In this document: in pieces, positions 22,501 through 34,105 of the stretch | How positions within the stretch are numbered: the first letter of the stretch is position 1 | How the letters are laid out: each line of letters opens with the position of its first letter | Origin: Prosapia bicincta | Lineage: Eukaryota; Arthropoda; Insecta; Hemiptera; Cercopidae | DNA length: 64,000 nucleotides | Direction of reading: 5' to 3' | NCBI GenBank assembly: GCA_036971475.1 | Contig: JBAIZL010000003.1 | Location: 48,773,342-48,837,341 of the forward strand | Notes under the pieces: model-generated | Seen by the model: the letters and a program-made list of their open reading frames with translations, nothing else | The model's database searches: none | What the model was told of the DNA's origin: nothing | Translations under genes and position numbers: made by a program

Positions 22501-23842
22501 CATGGGCGCCCATGTATAATTTTATAGGGGGGGCCAAATATGATACCTGGGGGGATGGGATTCCCTCTATGAGAAGGGGGTTCTGGGGAAATTTTGAAAA
22601 ATTAGGGTTAAAATGGCGAGTTTTAAGGCACTTTAGAAAATTCGAAACTTCTAATTTTTACAGGTTTTTTTGTATCGATTAATTTTTTTATAGAATGTGT
22701 GAATCTTTACTCCTTAAAATACTAAAAAATATAATAAAAAGCTCTTAGATAAAAGGAAACGCCCTTATAGTATGGCTATATTAGTAGAATATGAATGTAT
22801 GGGTAAATGGGTTGAAATAATATTGGAGTGTATAAAGTTAAATTATAGTACTATGCAAATCCTTGTATTAGATCAATTATTATTATACCTACTTCATAAA
22901 AGGTTTGTTTGTTCCCGTGTTTTGTTTTATGTTATGAATAAAGAAGTAGCAAAGTAAAAGTTTTTCACCGGCATAGGCATTAGTATGAGTCCTATAGTAG
23001 AACAAAAGGGCGGCAGTGTAGGGTGTAGGGTACATCTCTTAAACTTAAACAAACAAGAAAAACAATAAGTTGAAAATATATAAGTAAGTATAATAAATAA
23101 GTAAGACAAAATATATAAGTTGAACAAACAAGAACTGTTCCAGTTGAAACAAACATGTATCACGAAACTATTCAAATAATCAAATAGAGGATATAATAAC
23201 AAAAGTTGTTTAAACGTACTTGACGTTTGACGTTTGTTATGTTTCGTTGTTAGAAAATGTTTTCCCTTACCAATTAGGCTAATAATTTATCAATTTTGTA
23301 AATCGTAACATGGTACCGTACACTATATTCAATATATAATCTCCCTGCTTCCTATTTGCATTCAATACAGTACTACAATGTCGAATGCAGATGACATGCA
23401 ACAGAGAAGAAATGCAGCGTCAGTCGGAAGGGCCTAAGTTATCCTTCCTGTCACGTTTTCCTAATCATTGGGATAGCTGGCTCGCTGTGTCAGCGTCTAG
23501 GATATTAGTCGTGTCCTATTTAACTGTTTTTTTATTAATTGACGCAACCATTAACTGGTCCACATTGACATAATCACATATTATGGATATTCGATAGTTA
23601 CTGACTTTAAAACCTACTTCGTTCAGTCAAGGTGTTAATATAGCAGAATCGCATAAATATACTATTTATATTGTTAATACTGTGAAAATTTTTTATAATT
23701 GAAATAGTTCTTCCACATCAGCTGAAAATAAAAAAGAAATATTTGTACGAAAGTCTTAATAATTTTAATTGATATTTTTCTGGGAGCTAGGGGGGGCCAC
23801 AGCCCCACCCTGCCCGTGTGTATGGGCGCCCATGCACATACT
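22493..23842. mobile_element. Non-autonomous DNA element with palindromic ends, 8-bp TSD
   Basis: The element runs from 22501 to 23834. It starts CATGGGCGCCCATG and ends TATGGGCGCCCATG, so each end is itself a palindrome. It is flanked by the direct repeat CACATACT (22493-22500, 23835-23842). The duplicated copy of this locus has the uninterrupted sequence at about 47422 (acacatactcaatacac), an empty site that fixes the boundaries. G-rich tracts (gggggggcc) lie just inside both ends. The 1.33 kb interior has no recognisable transposase. An 8-bp duplication is compatible with hAT, P or MULE-type elements; I cannot assign it. Confidence 0.8.
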
Positions 23843-24078
23843 CAATTCACAATTATATTACAACCCACACACACTTTTTGACATCATAGCTGCTAATAAC
23901 CACAAAATAAACCCACACCACCATAATATCCCACCCCCATCCTAAAACCCTAACCTACTTAAACCTTGAGATTAGTTATGGTCTGAGTTGACAATTGGAC
24001 ACATCTCCTGAAACAGCCGTCCTCAACAAATATAAGTAAGTGCTACTATAGGCAAGTTTGTAAATATTTACAAGTGTT
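23835..24078 (+). mobile_element. PLE family B, 3' end with terminal repeat
   Basis: Continuation of the fragment interrupted at 22500. It ends with the family B terminal sequence: tctgagttgacaat, then cctgaaacagccgtcctcaa, then taagtgctactataggcaag and aaatatttacaagtg. The same string, in either orientation, occurs at 25925, 26260, 29880, 46010, 47565, 49395, 51170 and 60960. Confidence 0.75.
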
Positions 24079-24251
24079 TAGTTCTTTTGTGGTATTGGGG
24101 TTTTTCTAATATTTTTATTGTAATAATTTGAATATACAATATCAAGAGCACAGTGATACAATATATAACAATGAAAATATTGGAAAGATACCACAAAAAG
24201 AAATACCACAAAAATAATCAAAAATAACAAATAAAACCAGTTACTTAAGAT

Positions 24252-24301
24252 TAAACCTTTATGCACATTTCGATGACCATGTCATCATCATCAGAGGGTC
24301 T
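24252..24301 (-). ncRNA. Type I hammerhead ribozyme motif (family F)
   Basis: On the minus strand: stem I strand AGACCCT, core CTGATGA, stem II GATGAC/GTCATC with ATG loop, GAAA, minimal stem III (TG, TG loop, CA), cleavage pattern UA, then AAGGTTT returning to stem I with one mismatch. All core nucleotides are intact. It faces an inverted partner at 24365-24413. Confidence 0.82.
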
Positions 24302-24364
24302 TATTAAAAAAGTATAATCTAGCAAATAAGAAGTTACAAACTAGAGCGATGATAGGTTGTAATA

Positions 24365-24413
24365 AGACCCTCTGATGTTGATGACTTGGTCATCGCAATG
24401 TACATAAGGGTTT
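24365..24413 (+). ncRNA. Hammerhead motif (family F), core mutated
   Basis: AGACCCT, CTGATGT (last A changed), stem II GATGAC/GTCATC intact, GCAA in place of GAAA, then TGTACAT-A and AGGGTTT, which restores a complete 7-bp stem I. Two core changes make it probably inactive. It forms an inverted pair with the motif at 24252-24301, about 60 bp away. Confidence 0.6.
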
Positions 24414-24989
24414 AATCTTAAGTAACTGGTTTTATTTGTTATTTTTTATTATGTTTGTGGTATTGGGGTTCTTTCCAATATTTTCATTCTAGTAATAATT
24501 TTAAGCATAAAGATTGCAAGAATTTTTTCATCTATGGCTTGGGTAAATTCATCCTTAACTAAAGATGGACAACTATTTCAGTTGTTATTATGCAAATTAC
24601 ATATCTATAATTGAATTTTCTTCTTACTAATATATTACATTTTGTCCATATACCTTACAAATCTGTTGATGAATTTAAAGTGGTTTAACATGCAATCCTT
24701 GGATTGAGAAAATGAATTACACGTCTATATTCACATGTGGATTTTCAATAAAGTAAACACAAAGAAACACATACTATAAACAAGTAGTGCAGCAAAAATA
24801 TTGTCTACTCTTTCATATAAAGTCAAGGTTAATACCATGCAAGTGCAGAAGTGTGACTGCAGAGCTAAGACTGCAGGAAGCACAGGCATGTCTTATATTC
24901 TGCATGAATTATATAAGATCCTCTATAATGCTTTAAACATTTAGTTAGAAAAACATGTGTCACAAATTTTCATTCTTTTGCTTTTCTAG
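24414..24989. other. Intron-like AT-rich sequence
   Basis: No gene recognised. The stretch matches 47950-48478 in the second copy with scattered differences. Confidence 0.4.
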
Positions 24990-25130
24990 AAAAGAAATAC
25001 ATAAAGACCGACATTAGAATGAAAACATTGTCTCTTCAAACTCATCAAAGCAACAACTACCAACTCTTCAGCAACTATGGTTATCCTCTATATTTACTGC
25101 TACAAGCAGTGACTTTGATCTGAATTTTAG
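24990..25130 (+). other. Candidate spliced exon, copy 1
   Basis: A 141-nt segment with a good acceptor (ttttgcttttctag) and a consensus donor (ttttag then gtaagt). One frame is open for 43 codons to a TGA eight bases before the donor. The duplicated copy at 48479-48619 has the same length, splice sites and stop, but the substitutions seen between the two in the frame (four) all change the residue, so the exon looks untranslated or unconstrained. It could be a terminal coding plus UTR exon. Confidence 0.4.
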
Positions 25131-25900
25131 GTAAGTTTATCTATATAAACGTTTTGCAATTTTTTCAATACTTCTCTTGGCCACGATAGCAGCATCAAAA
25201 ATGTCTAGTTTCTTAAAACATAAGAGTTTAGTCATTAATCTGACAGTCACTATCCTAAAATGAGACTTCTTTTCTCACTGTGTAAAAAGTTATTATTTTT
25301 TTGTCAACTGTGGAATAATATAATGAAATAATATTTGGCACATAACTTTACCAAAAGTTTTTTTTATTTACAAAATTTGTTCCTTTACTTTAATTGCTTA
25401 TATCCCTTGTACCATATGCCTTATGTATGAATGAAAAGTATATGAAATGTTCATTGATTCACTGGGATAAAAGTTGTTATATGCATTTATGATCAAATGA
25501 AAAACAAGATTTATACATAAAATAAAATGATGCACAGGTCTGGCTTTTTTGCTATTGTGGAAAAGAATTTTTTTAAGTTATAAAAAAATACAATACAAGT
25601 TAACTATATCATTGTTTTTGTTATAAACCAGAGAATAATACCATGACATAATATATTTTACATATGTTTATCTGAAATTCTTTTTTTTATTTGTACAATA
25701 AATATAGAAATAAAATGGTTTTCACCTTAAACATTTTACCTCCTGAACCATACACCATAAGGAACAAATTTGAAATGTTTGTTAAATCTTCATTGAATCA
25801 CTGAGATTAAAAAATTATTATTTACATTTTATATAAGTTAAAACTAAAAACAAAATTCATTTCAATTGATTCCATCTTCATGCTAGTTAATAGTTTTTAA
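25131..25900. other. AT-rich sequence, no gene
   Basis: Nothing recognised; matched by 48620-49370 in copy 2. Confidence 0.4.
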
Positions 25901-26640
25901 CTTAAAACACATGCAAATATGTTACACTTGCATATAGTGGCATCTACTTTTATGATTGTTTAGGTTAGATGTTTTGGGCCATGTGTCCCATTGGAACTCA
26001 GACTGTAACTGACTTCTTTCTTGTTATAGGTTAAGGTGGAGTGGAATATAGGGTAGGGATGTTGGTGTATTTTTGAGAGCATTGTGGTTATGATATCAAA
26101 AAGTGTATGTGAGTTATAATGTAAATAATTGGCACACACATACTCAGTTACACCCAATTACATTATTAGTCACATACATTTGTTGACATCATAATATCAT
26201 CTAAAATACATCTACATCCCTACAATATATCCCAAACCCACCCTAACCTATAATAACCAAGAGGTCAGTTACGGTCTTAGTTGACAATGAGACAGGTTGC
26301 CCAAAACGACCCTCCTCAACAATCATAGAAGTCAGGGCTAATATAGACAACTGTAACATATTTAAGAGTGTTTTTAGTCACAAATAAACATTTTTATTGA
26401 TTCCGCCTTCATGTGAGCTACTAGTTTTTAACTAAAAACACTTTTAAATATCTTGAATTTTGTAGTCTATAACGTTCGGTGAATTTTAATTAATCACTTT
26501 AACATAATTTTAAAGTGATTAACTTGTAAATATGTTACACTTGTCTAGTAAGTGCTTGTATAGGCAACTGTAACACATTTACAAGTCTTTTAGTCACAAA
26601 TAAACATTTGTATTCAAATAAATCCTGTTGTACATTTTTT
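25901..26640. repeat. Cluster of decayed PLE family B terminal repeats
   Basis: Three diverged pieces of the family B terminal sequence: minus orientation at about 25925-26010 (ttgggccatgtgtcccattg), plus orientation at 26255-26365 (gttgacaatgagaca, ctcctcaacaatcatagaa) and a partial plus piece at 26545-26600 (tgcttgtataggcaactg). Short coding traces of the same family lie between them. Confidence 0.6.
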
Positions 26641-26837
26641 TGCAAAGCAATCATCTCCAGAGAAATGTGGTACAATATTAGTTACATTAAATAAAACTGA
26701 GCAAGGAAATCTTTTGTTCTGAGGATTATTGTCTCTCTTGACAATGTGTTTCCATACATTTGAGATATAAATAATAATCACTTTAACAATAGTTTATGAC
26801 TATCTGAACCTTAATTTTGTATGTTTGGTTAAACTTA

Positions 26838-27785
26838 CTGAGACAGAATGTTTTCGATCGCTATGTGGCGATCTTCATCAGTATCTGCTGCTTGGAGATG
26901 TCAGGTCAAGCGATGGCGGTTTTAAAGGGAGGTTTTCGATAGTATCAAAGAGTATGTGTGACTTGTATTGTGTTTGTTCGTTTAATAAGTTTGTACTTTG
27001 TGTATTTTGAGTGTCTGAAAAATTTCAGATTGTTCTAGTGTGTTGAGATGTGGCCTTTTTTTGGTAATGTGTAGGATTTCTAGGATATGGTAAATGTCTG
27101 TGTATTTGTGTCCTGTTTCTTTTATGTGATTGGAAGGTGCTGAGTTTGTGTTCGGTTTGTGTTCATCGACTCTTTGTTTAAAGCTGCAACCTGTTTGTCC
27201 AATGTAGAATTTGTTACATTTGTCGCAGTTTAGTTTGTATACGCCTGGTGCTTGTAATCTATCTTTGTTGTTGGGGCCGTGTTGTATTTTGTATTATAGC
27301 GTTATTAATTTCGTATGCTATTTTGTATCTTGTTTTTTGAAATTTGCGGGTTATTTTACTTGTTGTTTTGTTTATTTATGGTAATATGATGTATTTGTTT
27401 TTCTTGTCTGTAGTGTTAATTTTAGTGTTTTTTTTTGTATTTTGTACCATAGTTTGTCTATTATTGTGGTGTTGTATCCATTTGTATATGCTAAATATTT
27501 AATTGAGTCTAGTTCTTTGTTTATGTTTTATGTGGTCATTGGACTACTTTAAGTCTATGGAGCATGAATCTGAAGGCTGGAGTTATGTTTGTGTTGGATA
27601 GGAAGGTTGGAGTTGTTATGAATAAATGAGTTCGTTGTTATGGGTTTCCTATAAATGTTGAAGCTGTGTTTTTGTGTGTGGCTTTTTGTTATGGTTAGGT
27701 TGAGGAAGTTTAGGGATCGGTAGTTTCAATCTCTAAGGTGAAGTGGAGTTTTAGGTGTATTTTATGTGTAGGTGCGGGGTAGGAA
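26838..27785 (-). mobile_element. PLE family A, 3' half (minus), with hammerhead
   Basis: Minus-strand translation across frameshifts gives part of the RT tail (GYNTTIIDKLWYKIQKK), then the GIY-YIG endonuclease (GVYKLNCDKCNKFYIGQTG, RVDEHK) and a C-terminal block HLNTLEQSEIF. A hammerhead lies beyond the stop at 26840-26886. At 27785 it meets the plus-strand family A copy head to head. Counterpart 49985-50948. Confidence 0.8.
26840..26886 (-). ncRNA. Type I hammerhead ribozyme motif (family A)
   Basis: On the minus strand: stem I AGATA, core CTGATGA, stem II GATCGC/GCGATC (6 bp, no mismatch), GAAA, minimal stem III AACATT with a CA loop, cleavage pattern UC, and TGTCT returning to stem I (5 bp with one wobble). 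All core bases are intact. Confidence 0.8.
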
Positions 27786-28382
27786 CAATTACTAAACAAA
27801 AAGCAGAAATAATTTACTTGAAACAAATTATTAAAACCTTATACAAAAATTAGGACTTTCTAAAATATAGGTTATACCAACTTCACTTAAATCTCGCCAA
27901 CATGATCGGACACGAACTCACATTAGAAATGATAATTTAATGTAAATTATTTCCGCTTTTAGTTTAGTAATTGTACTTACCCTCCACGCTCTCCCTAAAA
28001 TTCACAAATCTAATGTCCCCATCCAAGCCATCATCAACTACCAGAATGCCCCTGCACATAAACTAGAAAAATACATGAACAAAATAATCAGAAAAACTAT
28101 AAACTTAAATATAGAAACACACATAAAAAACAAAAAAAACCTCATAAATAAAATAAAAGACATAAACATACCACACAATTCAACACTACTATCCCTCGAA
28201 ATAACAGATATGTACACCAACATACTGTGTCCGAAACTCTCAACATCCTAGAAACCCAATTAATACAGAACAACATAACTAAAACCCAGGTTACCTAAAT
28301 CCTAATCATTCTCCAAACCATCACCAAACAAAACTATTTCACCCACAACTCAAACTTCTATTCATAACCAGATGGCCTACTC

Positions 28383-28784
28383 ATGGGAAGTCCTATCAGT
28401 AGTGTCCTAAGCGAAACTTTCCTACAACACATAGAAAATGCCAAGATACTCACAAACAATACACAAGCAGACAAATTCATTTACTGGTACGGATCCGTCG
28501 ATGATATCATAACACTATACAGAGGCAACTACCGACAATGCGAAAAACTCCTCACCTACACTAATAAAATAACCCAAATCTCCACTTCACCTCAGATATC
28601 GAAACAACCAATCCCTAAACTTCCTCAACATAACAAAAAGCCACACACAAAAACACAGCTGCAACATTTACAGGAAACTCAGAACAACAGACACACTTAT
28701 CCACAACACCTCAAACCACCCCTATCCAACACAAACACGCCGCCTTCAGATTCATGCTCCATAGACATAAAGAAGTTCCAATGA
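28383..28784 (+). pseudogene. PLE reverse transcriptase fragment (motifs B to C)
   Basis: The longest open part, 133 codons, of the plus-strand family A element. It opens with MGSPIS, the RT region before the catalytic turn. The YVDD box reads GSVDD, and the distal part is frameshifted into low-complexity Thr/Pro/His-rich sequence. It is not a functional gene. Confidence 0.75.
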
Positions 28785-29401
28785 CCCCAGAAAACATTAA
28801 GACATAAAAGAAAGAAATAGAAACACTACAATTATAAACAAACTATGGTACAAAATACAAAAAAACACTAAAATTAACACTACAGACAGGGAAAACAAAT
28901 ACATCACATTACCATACATAAACAAAACAACAAATAAAATAACCTGCAAATTTCAAAAAACAGGATACAAAATAGCATACAAAACTAATAACAAGTTACA
29001 ATACAAAATACAACACGGCAAGAACAACAAAGATAAACTATAAGCACCAGGCGTATACAAACTGAACTGCGACGAATGCAACATTATATATTGGACAAAC
29101 AGGTCGTAGCTTTAAACCAAGAGTCGAGGATCACAAACAGAACACCAACTCACCATCTTGCAATCACAAAAAAAGGAACAGGACACAAATACACAGACAT
29201 TCACCATATCCTAAAAATCCTACACATACACAAAAAAGGACCACATCTCAACACACCAAAACAATATGAAATTTACAGACACAAAAACACAAGTACAAAC
29301 ATATTAAAGGAACAAACACAATACAAATCATACATACTCTTTGATACTATCGAAAACCTGCCTTTAAAACCGTCACCGCTTGACATTACATCTCCAAGCA
29401 G

Positions 29402-29449
29402 AAGACACTGATGAAGACCGCCACATAGAGATTGAAAACGTTCTGTCTC
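29402..29449 (+). ncRNA. Hammerhead motif (family A, plus copy), stem II decayed
   Basis: AAGACA, core CTGATGA, then a stem II region GACCGC/GAGATT that no longer pairs well, GAAA, ACGTTC and TGTCTC returning to stem I (5 bp with AGACA). The core is intact but stem II has at least three mismatches, so this copy is probably inactive. Confidence 0.6.
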
Positions 29450-29455
29450 AGTAAG

Positions 29456-30173
29456 TTTTAACAAATTAAGAAAATTTAGAGTTCGGATAGTCCGGATAGT
29501 CATAAATTATTGTTAAAGTGAATAAGATTCCCGAACGAGTGGACTACAAAATTCAAGAATCATAAATATTTTTACCCTATAAATGAGTCATTTTGAGAAT
29601 ACTAAACAAGATTATGACGACAAAATTTCAATAAATGTAAACAAAAAGTTGATTAAATATCAAGGAAGTAAAGATTTAACCATCTGTAAACAATCTGTGA
29701 TAAACTAAGGGCAAAAATATCATAATAATGGTTAGTAGGAGGAAAAATATTAAAATTAAATTAAAGATAACTGAACTTTTTATATTTGTTGATTCCATTT
29801 CACACGAGTTACTGGTTTTCACTAAAACAATTGTAAATATTTTACAAACTTACCTATAGTAGCATGTACTTATATTTGTTGTGGACGGCCGTTTCTCAAC
29901 AATGGGACACATCTCTCAAAATGACCGTTCTCAAAAAATATAAGTAAGTGCTACTATAGGCAAGCTTGTAAAATATATACAAGTGTTTAAGTGAGTGTTT
30001 TACTAATTTGAATATCAAGAAATTTATAAGAGAAGTATTTTTATAGAAGAGACCAAAATACAAACATATTGAGTATATTACTCAAGAATGGTAGTTAAGA
30101 GAAATATATTGTTATAAAATATTAAATGAATATTGTATACATATGATGCAGTATGAAAATAATCTTATACCAG
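29456..30173. repeat. Back-to-back PLE terminal repeats and AT-rich spacer
   Basis: At about 29820-29990 the family B terminal sequence is present as an imperfect palindrome: ggacggccgtttctcaac followed by tcaaaatgaccgttctcaa and taagtgctactataggcaag. It corresponds to 51120-51290. The remaining sequence is AT-rich without a gene. Confidence 0.6.
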
Positions 30174-30313
30174 CTGATTTGCCTGTTTCAGGTTTGACAT
30201 CACAGCTGGGTGAGTCCAACTGATTTGTCCGTTTCAGGTTTGACAGTCACAGCTGGGTGAGTTCAACTGATGTGTCCGTTTCAGGTTTAAAAGTCGCAGC
30301 TTCATCTGAACAG
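30174..30313. repeat. Minisatellite of 46-47 bp, three units
   Basis: Units start at about 30174, 30220 and 30267 (ctgatttg..., ctgatttg..., ctgatgtg...). Each includes tttcaggtttgaca and the first two also cagctgggtgagt, so each resembles an acceptor, about 20 nt, and a donor. The array is repeated at 51474-51612 in copy 2. Confidence 0.85.
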
Positions 30314-31289
30314 TACCTTAGTATGACATGACTGGAAATCGACCTGAAACGGCTGCTATACAAAAGGCGGAGAGCCATATAATGAGAGGTGTGTACAAGA
30401 ATATATTGTTACAAAGATAACTAAGAAATATTATCATCACCTAAATATTTAAATGTAGTAATTACATTTGTGATGTTTAAGAATCGTCCCATTCTCTGAT
30501 AAAACAGTCAAATGGTTCAAATTAAAAATAACTATTGAAACTAGCATCCTTACGTCATAGTTCTTTTTATTTATTTCATTTTAAGATGTCCAGGCTTTTT
30601 TCATCATGGTCAGCTATGAAGAGTAAGAAAGGATTGTGAATAATAGAATTAGGGTAGGGTGATACAACTCCCTGGTATAAAACATCACCTGTGGAAGGTC
30701 TTCTAGCTAAAGTAAATCTATTCTCTATTATAATTGTGAAAATAGTCGTAATAAGAAAAGGGTTCCTATACTTCTGTGTAAGAAGGGTAAGAGAAATAGA
30801 GAGAAGTAAGGGCCAATCCCCTGATACTGGGAAAAGGAGAAAGTTATGGTTAAACTCTAAGAGGCAGTGTCACCCCATAACTGTTGTACTACTCATAGAA
30901 AAGCATTTTATATTTCTTACAGAGTAAAATTTCGTATCTCATTTCAAAGATGGAAACAAATATTATTTGTGTAAAAAAAGTCATAACATAGCTTTTTGTC
31001 ATGTATTTTAAAAAAATCGTTTGTACCTCCTACCATGTATTTAAAGGTGTTTCTTCTGTTGTATAATTTTTTTCGGAAAGCTTATAAAACAGTTTTTATC
31101 AGCAAATGTCACATAAATATACAGATTGCCGCATATAAAAGTAGCCCCATGAATGAAACGTAACACAATTACAGTTATATTTGTTTATTTATGACATATT
31201 TTGGATTGTTGTAACAATTTACAATTATCATTTAATAAAGAAGTTTCTTGATGTAATCATCTTGAATTCACTGATTAAACTAATTTTAA
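30314..31289. other. AT-rich stretch, no gene
   Basis: Nothing recognised. The plus-strand 78-codon frame at 30691-30927 is not kept in the duplicate near 52050 and has no known similarity. Confidence 0.4.
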
Positions 31290-31562
31290 AAACTACTTAA
31301 CTAAGTGAATACGAAATTGCTTACTTGCTGACGCGTTTCAAAACAATCGTTCCTTTACGAAGCTAACCCTCTACTAAATAGTAGTATCATTTAATATTTT
31401 GTTCAATAGTCGTAATAGTTGTAGTGCGTATGCAGTTTGTGATCAAGAGCTTTTCCTCTTCAATGGTTTTTGGATTGCTGGCATATATTTTATTTTTTTA
31501 ATTTCCCCATAAGTAATAATTAGAAGGAGACAAATCTCGACGACCATAAACCTGAGGGGATA
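31290..31562 (-). pseudogene. Tc1/mariner-like DDE transposase, C-terminal fragment (copy 1)
   Basis: Counterpart of the better-preserved fragment at 52690-52975; frameshifted here. The left flank ctaattttaaaaactactta is shared with the fold-back element at 36965, so the two repeats have been joined. Confidence 0.5.
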
Positions 31563-32769
31563 GTACTCTCATAGGTAAAAACACATCGCACATAAGTCAG
31601 TGATCCACTATCCGTGTGACAAGTGTTGTTGGTAAAATGAATATGTAATTTCGTGTGGTATTAGTTAATTATTAATTTGATAGAAAATCTCCATGTAGAC
31701 ATCGGTATAAATGTTATACAATCTCGGCTAAGTTACTTGTATGTATGCTACCCTAAATGTTAAAGTGTATAGATAAAAATAGTTTCCACCCTCACTTTTT
31801 TTAAAAGCAAAATATTTTAATTAAAGTACTTAGAAATTTATCTGTACTATTGAAACTTTTGTTAAGTTAGTCTTCGCGTCATTGTGTTTAATATTATTAA
31901 TTACGAAACATAGTAACCTAAATATTTTTTTTTAATATTGGATTAGTATTTATTTTTCTTCAGACACAATAAAAGTGCTTTTCTTCAGTTCAATCCATTT
32001 CTTTTGTCCAATTTGTATAATATGGTTTTATTTTTACTAATTATAGTAACTATATTCTTTTATTCCATTTTCAACCTTAGCTCCTAACTCACACGTAAAG
32101 ACTTGGAAATATATTAATGTATGCCAATGTCTATATTGGCCTTACTTTTGGTTGTTGTAGAAGAAGAGTTACGGTCTGAATATATTCTTCTTGATTTCTT
32201 TTACACTTCTTTTACCCAATCACACAACAGTTTTCATAACATGATCAAAATCTAAGTCATCTTGGAAAGTTTTACTAAGAACATTATCATCAATAACCTA
32301 TCATCAACTTAACCTACATTCGTCTGATACACATCTCCCAACAACATCAACTTCTACATCTAGCAAAAGCACATTACTTTGTTGTTCAAGTTCGCTAAAC
32401 AAAAAATCAGTTCTTTTGAATTATTATTTCAAAGACTAATGTATCGTTCGTAATTCTAGAAATTTTCCTACTATATGTATGTGGTGGGTTTTTAAAGCTT
32501 ATACACTAAAACAAAAGAAGCTACTAATAAAATAACATCAATGGTTTTGTTCTGAAATACCATACCCAACAATGCCAGTGGTTGCTGGACATATGATTTA
32601 TAAGGTGGGAGAGGGTTTGGGTTAAGCGGGTTGTTTACTGTGTAATCTGATAAGGCGATAGATTTGAAGTATGTGCGAACATTCAAGATAGGTTGTTTTT
32701 GTTTTGTTGTATGATGTTTGAATATTTAAAATTTTACTGTAGTGGTTAGTTCTTTACTATGGCTTAATA
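31563..32769. other. AT-rich stretch, no gene
   Basis: Matches 52976-54175 in copy 2. The minus-strand 64-codon frame at 32492-32686 is preserved there too (53886-54080) but I do not recognise the sequence; a few residue changes separate the two. It may be a PLE-derived trace. Confidence 0.35.
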
Positions 32770-33000
32770 CTTTTTTTATGTTGTTGATGAAACATAAATT
32801 AAAAATCCAGCTACACAACACATATACAAAACCCCCAACACACATACACAATCATCCATACTAATTTAAATATTCCCCACATACCAAACCATAGTAAATA
32901 AATTAACCATTACAGAAAAATTAAATATTCAAACATTACACAACACAAAAACAGCATACAAATGACCACACACACTTAGAATGTAACACCTTATTCCATT
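32770..33000 (+). mobile_element. PLE family G endonuclease fragment (copy 1)
   Basis: Plus-strand translation KSSYTTHIQNPQHTYTIIHTN matches the segment after YIG in the family G element at 57690-59215 (read on the minus strand there). Counterpart 54180-54400. Confidence 0.55.
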
Positions 33001-33277
33001 TTAGAGTAAACATAAATCATAGGTCTTGCAAACTTGAGCGATCACCAGGAGTAGCAGGTCAGCTTCGTCAATAAAATGATAGTTTTGAAACTCGCCAGCA
33101 AATAAGTTCATAATTATTCACAATAGTTAGTTATGATTTATTATAAAATTATAGTACAGTAAAACTCCAACCAACAAATATTGTTCGTATCTGATCAAAA
33201 GACCATTGCAAAAGTAACGATTTCTCATGCTTTTAAGTAGGGTAAATGGGAAGAAATTTCAATACCCAAATTTCACC

Positions 33278-33860
33278 ACAAATTCAATAAATTTTATTTT
33301 AACCTTATGTACATTTCGACTACAAAGTAATCATCTTCAGAGGTATTTTTACAAATAACTAACTTACAGCTAAACCTATGCGTATTTATAAGCAACGGGA
33401 ACTCCTTGGCCACGCTCCCTACACTATCCGACCAATCAAGTTACGAGTAACAACTAGGTCTGGTCTAACAGAAAGAGTTACCGTTACATTATTTTTGAAT
33501 TTTACAGTAATTATTAAATTTACACATTTAACAATTAAAACTATAACTATCTCTTAACTAATAGATACAATTGGGAATTCGGGATAGGCCCTTTGTCAGA
33601 ATTTAATAATTTATTAGTTTCATATTTATTAATAAACATACTTTCGAAACTATTTAACATATTTTTTGATTTAACATTTTAAATTAATTTAAGGTTATTT
33701 ATATCTAAGTTATGATTAGTTTCTAAAATATGTTCAGCTACACTTGATTTCTCTGGCCTTTGAAATTTTATATGACTAATGTGTTCTTTGAATCTAGTGG
33801 AACTTTTTCGTTAAAATAAGGTTAATAAAGGTTAAAATAAAATTTGTTGAATCTGTGGTG
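33278..33860 (-). mobile_element. PLE family C fragment with inverted flanking ends
   Basis: A hammerhead on the minus strand sits at the left end and PLE C-terminal coding traces follow. The segment is bounded by an inverted repeat: caccacaaattcaataaat at 33284 and its inverse near 33858, including aaggttaaaataaaattt. The second copy of the region lacks the segment but carries other sequence there, so the arms are informative on the insertion structure. Confidence 0.6.
33300..33346 (-). ncRNA. Type I hammerhead ribozyme motif (family C)
   Basis: On the minus strand: stem I ACCT, core CTGAAGA (allowed by the CUGANGA consensus), stem II GATTAC/GTAGTC (6 bp with one wobble), GAAA, minimal stem III ATGTACAT with a TA loop, cleavage pattern UA, then AGGT returning to stem I (4 bp). 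Confidence 0.8.
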
Positions 33861-34105
33861 AGAGGTTGTTTTAATTAATATAAACTAATCAGTATCATTA
33901 TACAAACTATAACTTGATATAAAATTTGTATTTGTTACTATAATTTATAAAAAACATTGTTCATTACAACAAATGCACAGATATTCTAAATTAAAACCAC
34001 ATAATATTTACAATATTACATGAGCTGCATTTTTGTTAATAACAATTATTTTATTAGTATAAATACGTGCTGTATATTCATTGTTAACCTGTTTGTTTGT
34101 TTTAG
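33861..34105. other. AT-rich intron-like sequence
   Basis: Matches 55725-55941 in copy 2. Nothing else recognised. Confidence 0.4.

Larger units (their letters stand above)
27786..29455 (+). mobile_element. PLE family A copy (plus), RT plus endonuclease, decayed
   Basis: The plus strand carries, over many frameshifts and stops, an RT domain (LSLEITDMYTN near 28200, with the first catalytic Asp changed to Glu; GLLMGSPISSVLSE near 28375; GSVDDI near 28490), then the endonuclease (PGVYKLNC near 29046, YIGQT in another frame near 29090) and the C-terminal block near 29240. A hammerhead follows at 29402-29449. It is absent from the duplicated locus (junction near 50948), so it was gained or retained only in copy 1. 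Confidence 0.8.
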
